Origin: Natronococcus jeotgali DSM 18795
GTDB lineage: Archaea > Halobacteriota > Halobacteria > Halobacteriales > Natrialbaceae
Assembly (NCBI RefSeq): GCF_000337695.1
Contig: NZ_AOIA01000126.1
Location: forward strand, 1-64,000
Length of the DNA stretch: 64,000 nt
Direction of reading: 5' to 3'
Position numbers and translations under genes: made by a program. Positions 63,910 to 64,000 of this stretch are shown here, in pieces. Below the pieces are notes generated by a model. That model was not told the DNA's origin. It did not search any database and saw only the letters and a program-made list of their open reading frames with translations. Position 1 is the first letter of the stretch, and the number at the start of each line of letters is the position of its first letter.

Positions 63910-64000
63910 TCAGCGATGGGAATCCTCGGGTGCGTCCGTCGCCGACTCGTCTGCGACGTCGTCGCCGAGCGGGGTCGTACACCAGTGACAGAACTCGAGG
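63910..64000 (-). CDS. C-terminal fragment of a zinc-ribbon protein
   Basis: On the minus strand the frame entering from the window edge reads LEFCHWCTTPLGDDVADE and stops at a TGA (63910-63912). The CHWC pair looks like the second half of a CxxC...CxxC ribbon ending an otherwise unseen protein with an acidic tail. The identity is unknown. Confidence 0.5.
   Translation of the reverse strand, partial: LEFCHWCTTPLGDDVADESATDAPEDSHR

Noticed and set aside
1-64000. Very frequent CTCGAG/CCTCGAG words throughout the window.
   Set aside because: They come from Leu-Glu and Glu-Val type codon pairs in this genome and are scattered without spacing, so they are not a repeat system.
1-64000. Search by eye for CRISPR arrays.
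   Set aside because: No regularly spaced direct repeats of 25-40 bp were seen.

Overview
The window is a GC-rich stretch of haloarchaeal chromosome. The evidence is acidic, Asp/Glu-rich proteins, twin-arginine (RR) lipoprotein signals, PGF-CTERM surface-anchoring tails, AT-rich TATA-like boxes about 25-30 bp ahead of many starts (short or absent leaders), and archaeal enzyme variants such as class I fructose-bisphosphate aldolase and a bat-type HTH regulator. The overall gene content suggests the Natrialbaceae, but that placement is inference. No rRNA, tRNA or CRISPR array was seen.

Layout. 1-6.8 kb: the tail of a thiolase coupled to a DUF35 protein, then membrane, CBS, DMT-transporter and small zinc-finger proteins. 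7-11.1 kb: nitrate uptake and assimilation (NarK-type transporter, Lrp regulator, NasA-type nitrate reductase). 12-14.3 kb: malic enzyme fused to a phosphotransacetylase-like domain. 14.8-20.8 kb: a four-carbon acid-sugar locus made of an IclR regulator, a GntP-type permease, a DUF1537 kinase, a PdxA2-like dehydrogenase and a LarA-like racemase/epimerase. 21.5-30.5 kb: small membrane proteins, acidic lipoproteins, two PGF-CTERM beta-propeller proteins and a broken methyltransferase gene. 30.7-38.6 kb: a complete fructose phosphotransferase and catabolism locus (EIIC, EIIA, HPr, EI, EIIB, 1-phosphofructokinase, GlpR, aldolase, FBPase). 38.9-40.9 kb: a bat-type regulator and a CaCA antiporter, followed by a decayed IS1595-type transposase. 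41.6-47.7 kb: a peptide/nickel-type ABC transporter whose binding protein appears circularly permuted and whose two ATPases are fused. 47.8-51.4 kb: a third beta-propeller paralogue, an esterase-like hydrolase and a cupredoxin lipoprotein, followed by a candidate structured RNA. 52.4-63 kb: a branched-chain-type ABC transporter followed by acyl-CoA ligase, SDR, APH-type kinase, acyl-CoA dehydrogenase and a regulator. 63-64 kb: an AT-rich island, an IS200/IS605-like right-end hairpin, and the end of a zinc-ribbon protein.

How the genes work together. Fructose would enter as fructose-1-phosphate through the PTS. It would then be phosphorylated to the bisphosphate by PfkB and cleaved by the aldolase, while FBPase would supply fructose-6-phosphate for biosynthesis. 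The tetronate locus would take up a threonate- or erythronate-like acid, phosphorylate it and oxidatively decarboxylate it to dihydroxyacetone phosphate, so both routes meet at triose phosphate. The last locus has the enzyme set of ACAD10/11- or levulinate-type (lva) 4-hydroxyacid catabolism, coupled to a Liv-type importer. That reading is the most interesting functional hypothesis in the window. All functions are inferred from sequence reading, without database searches.
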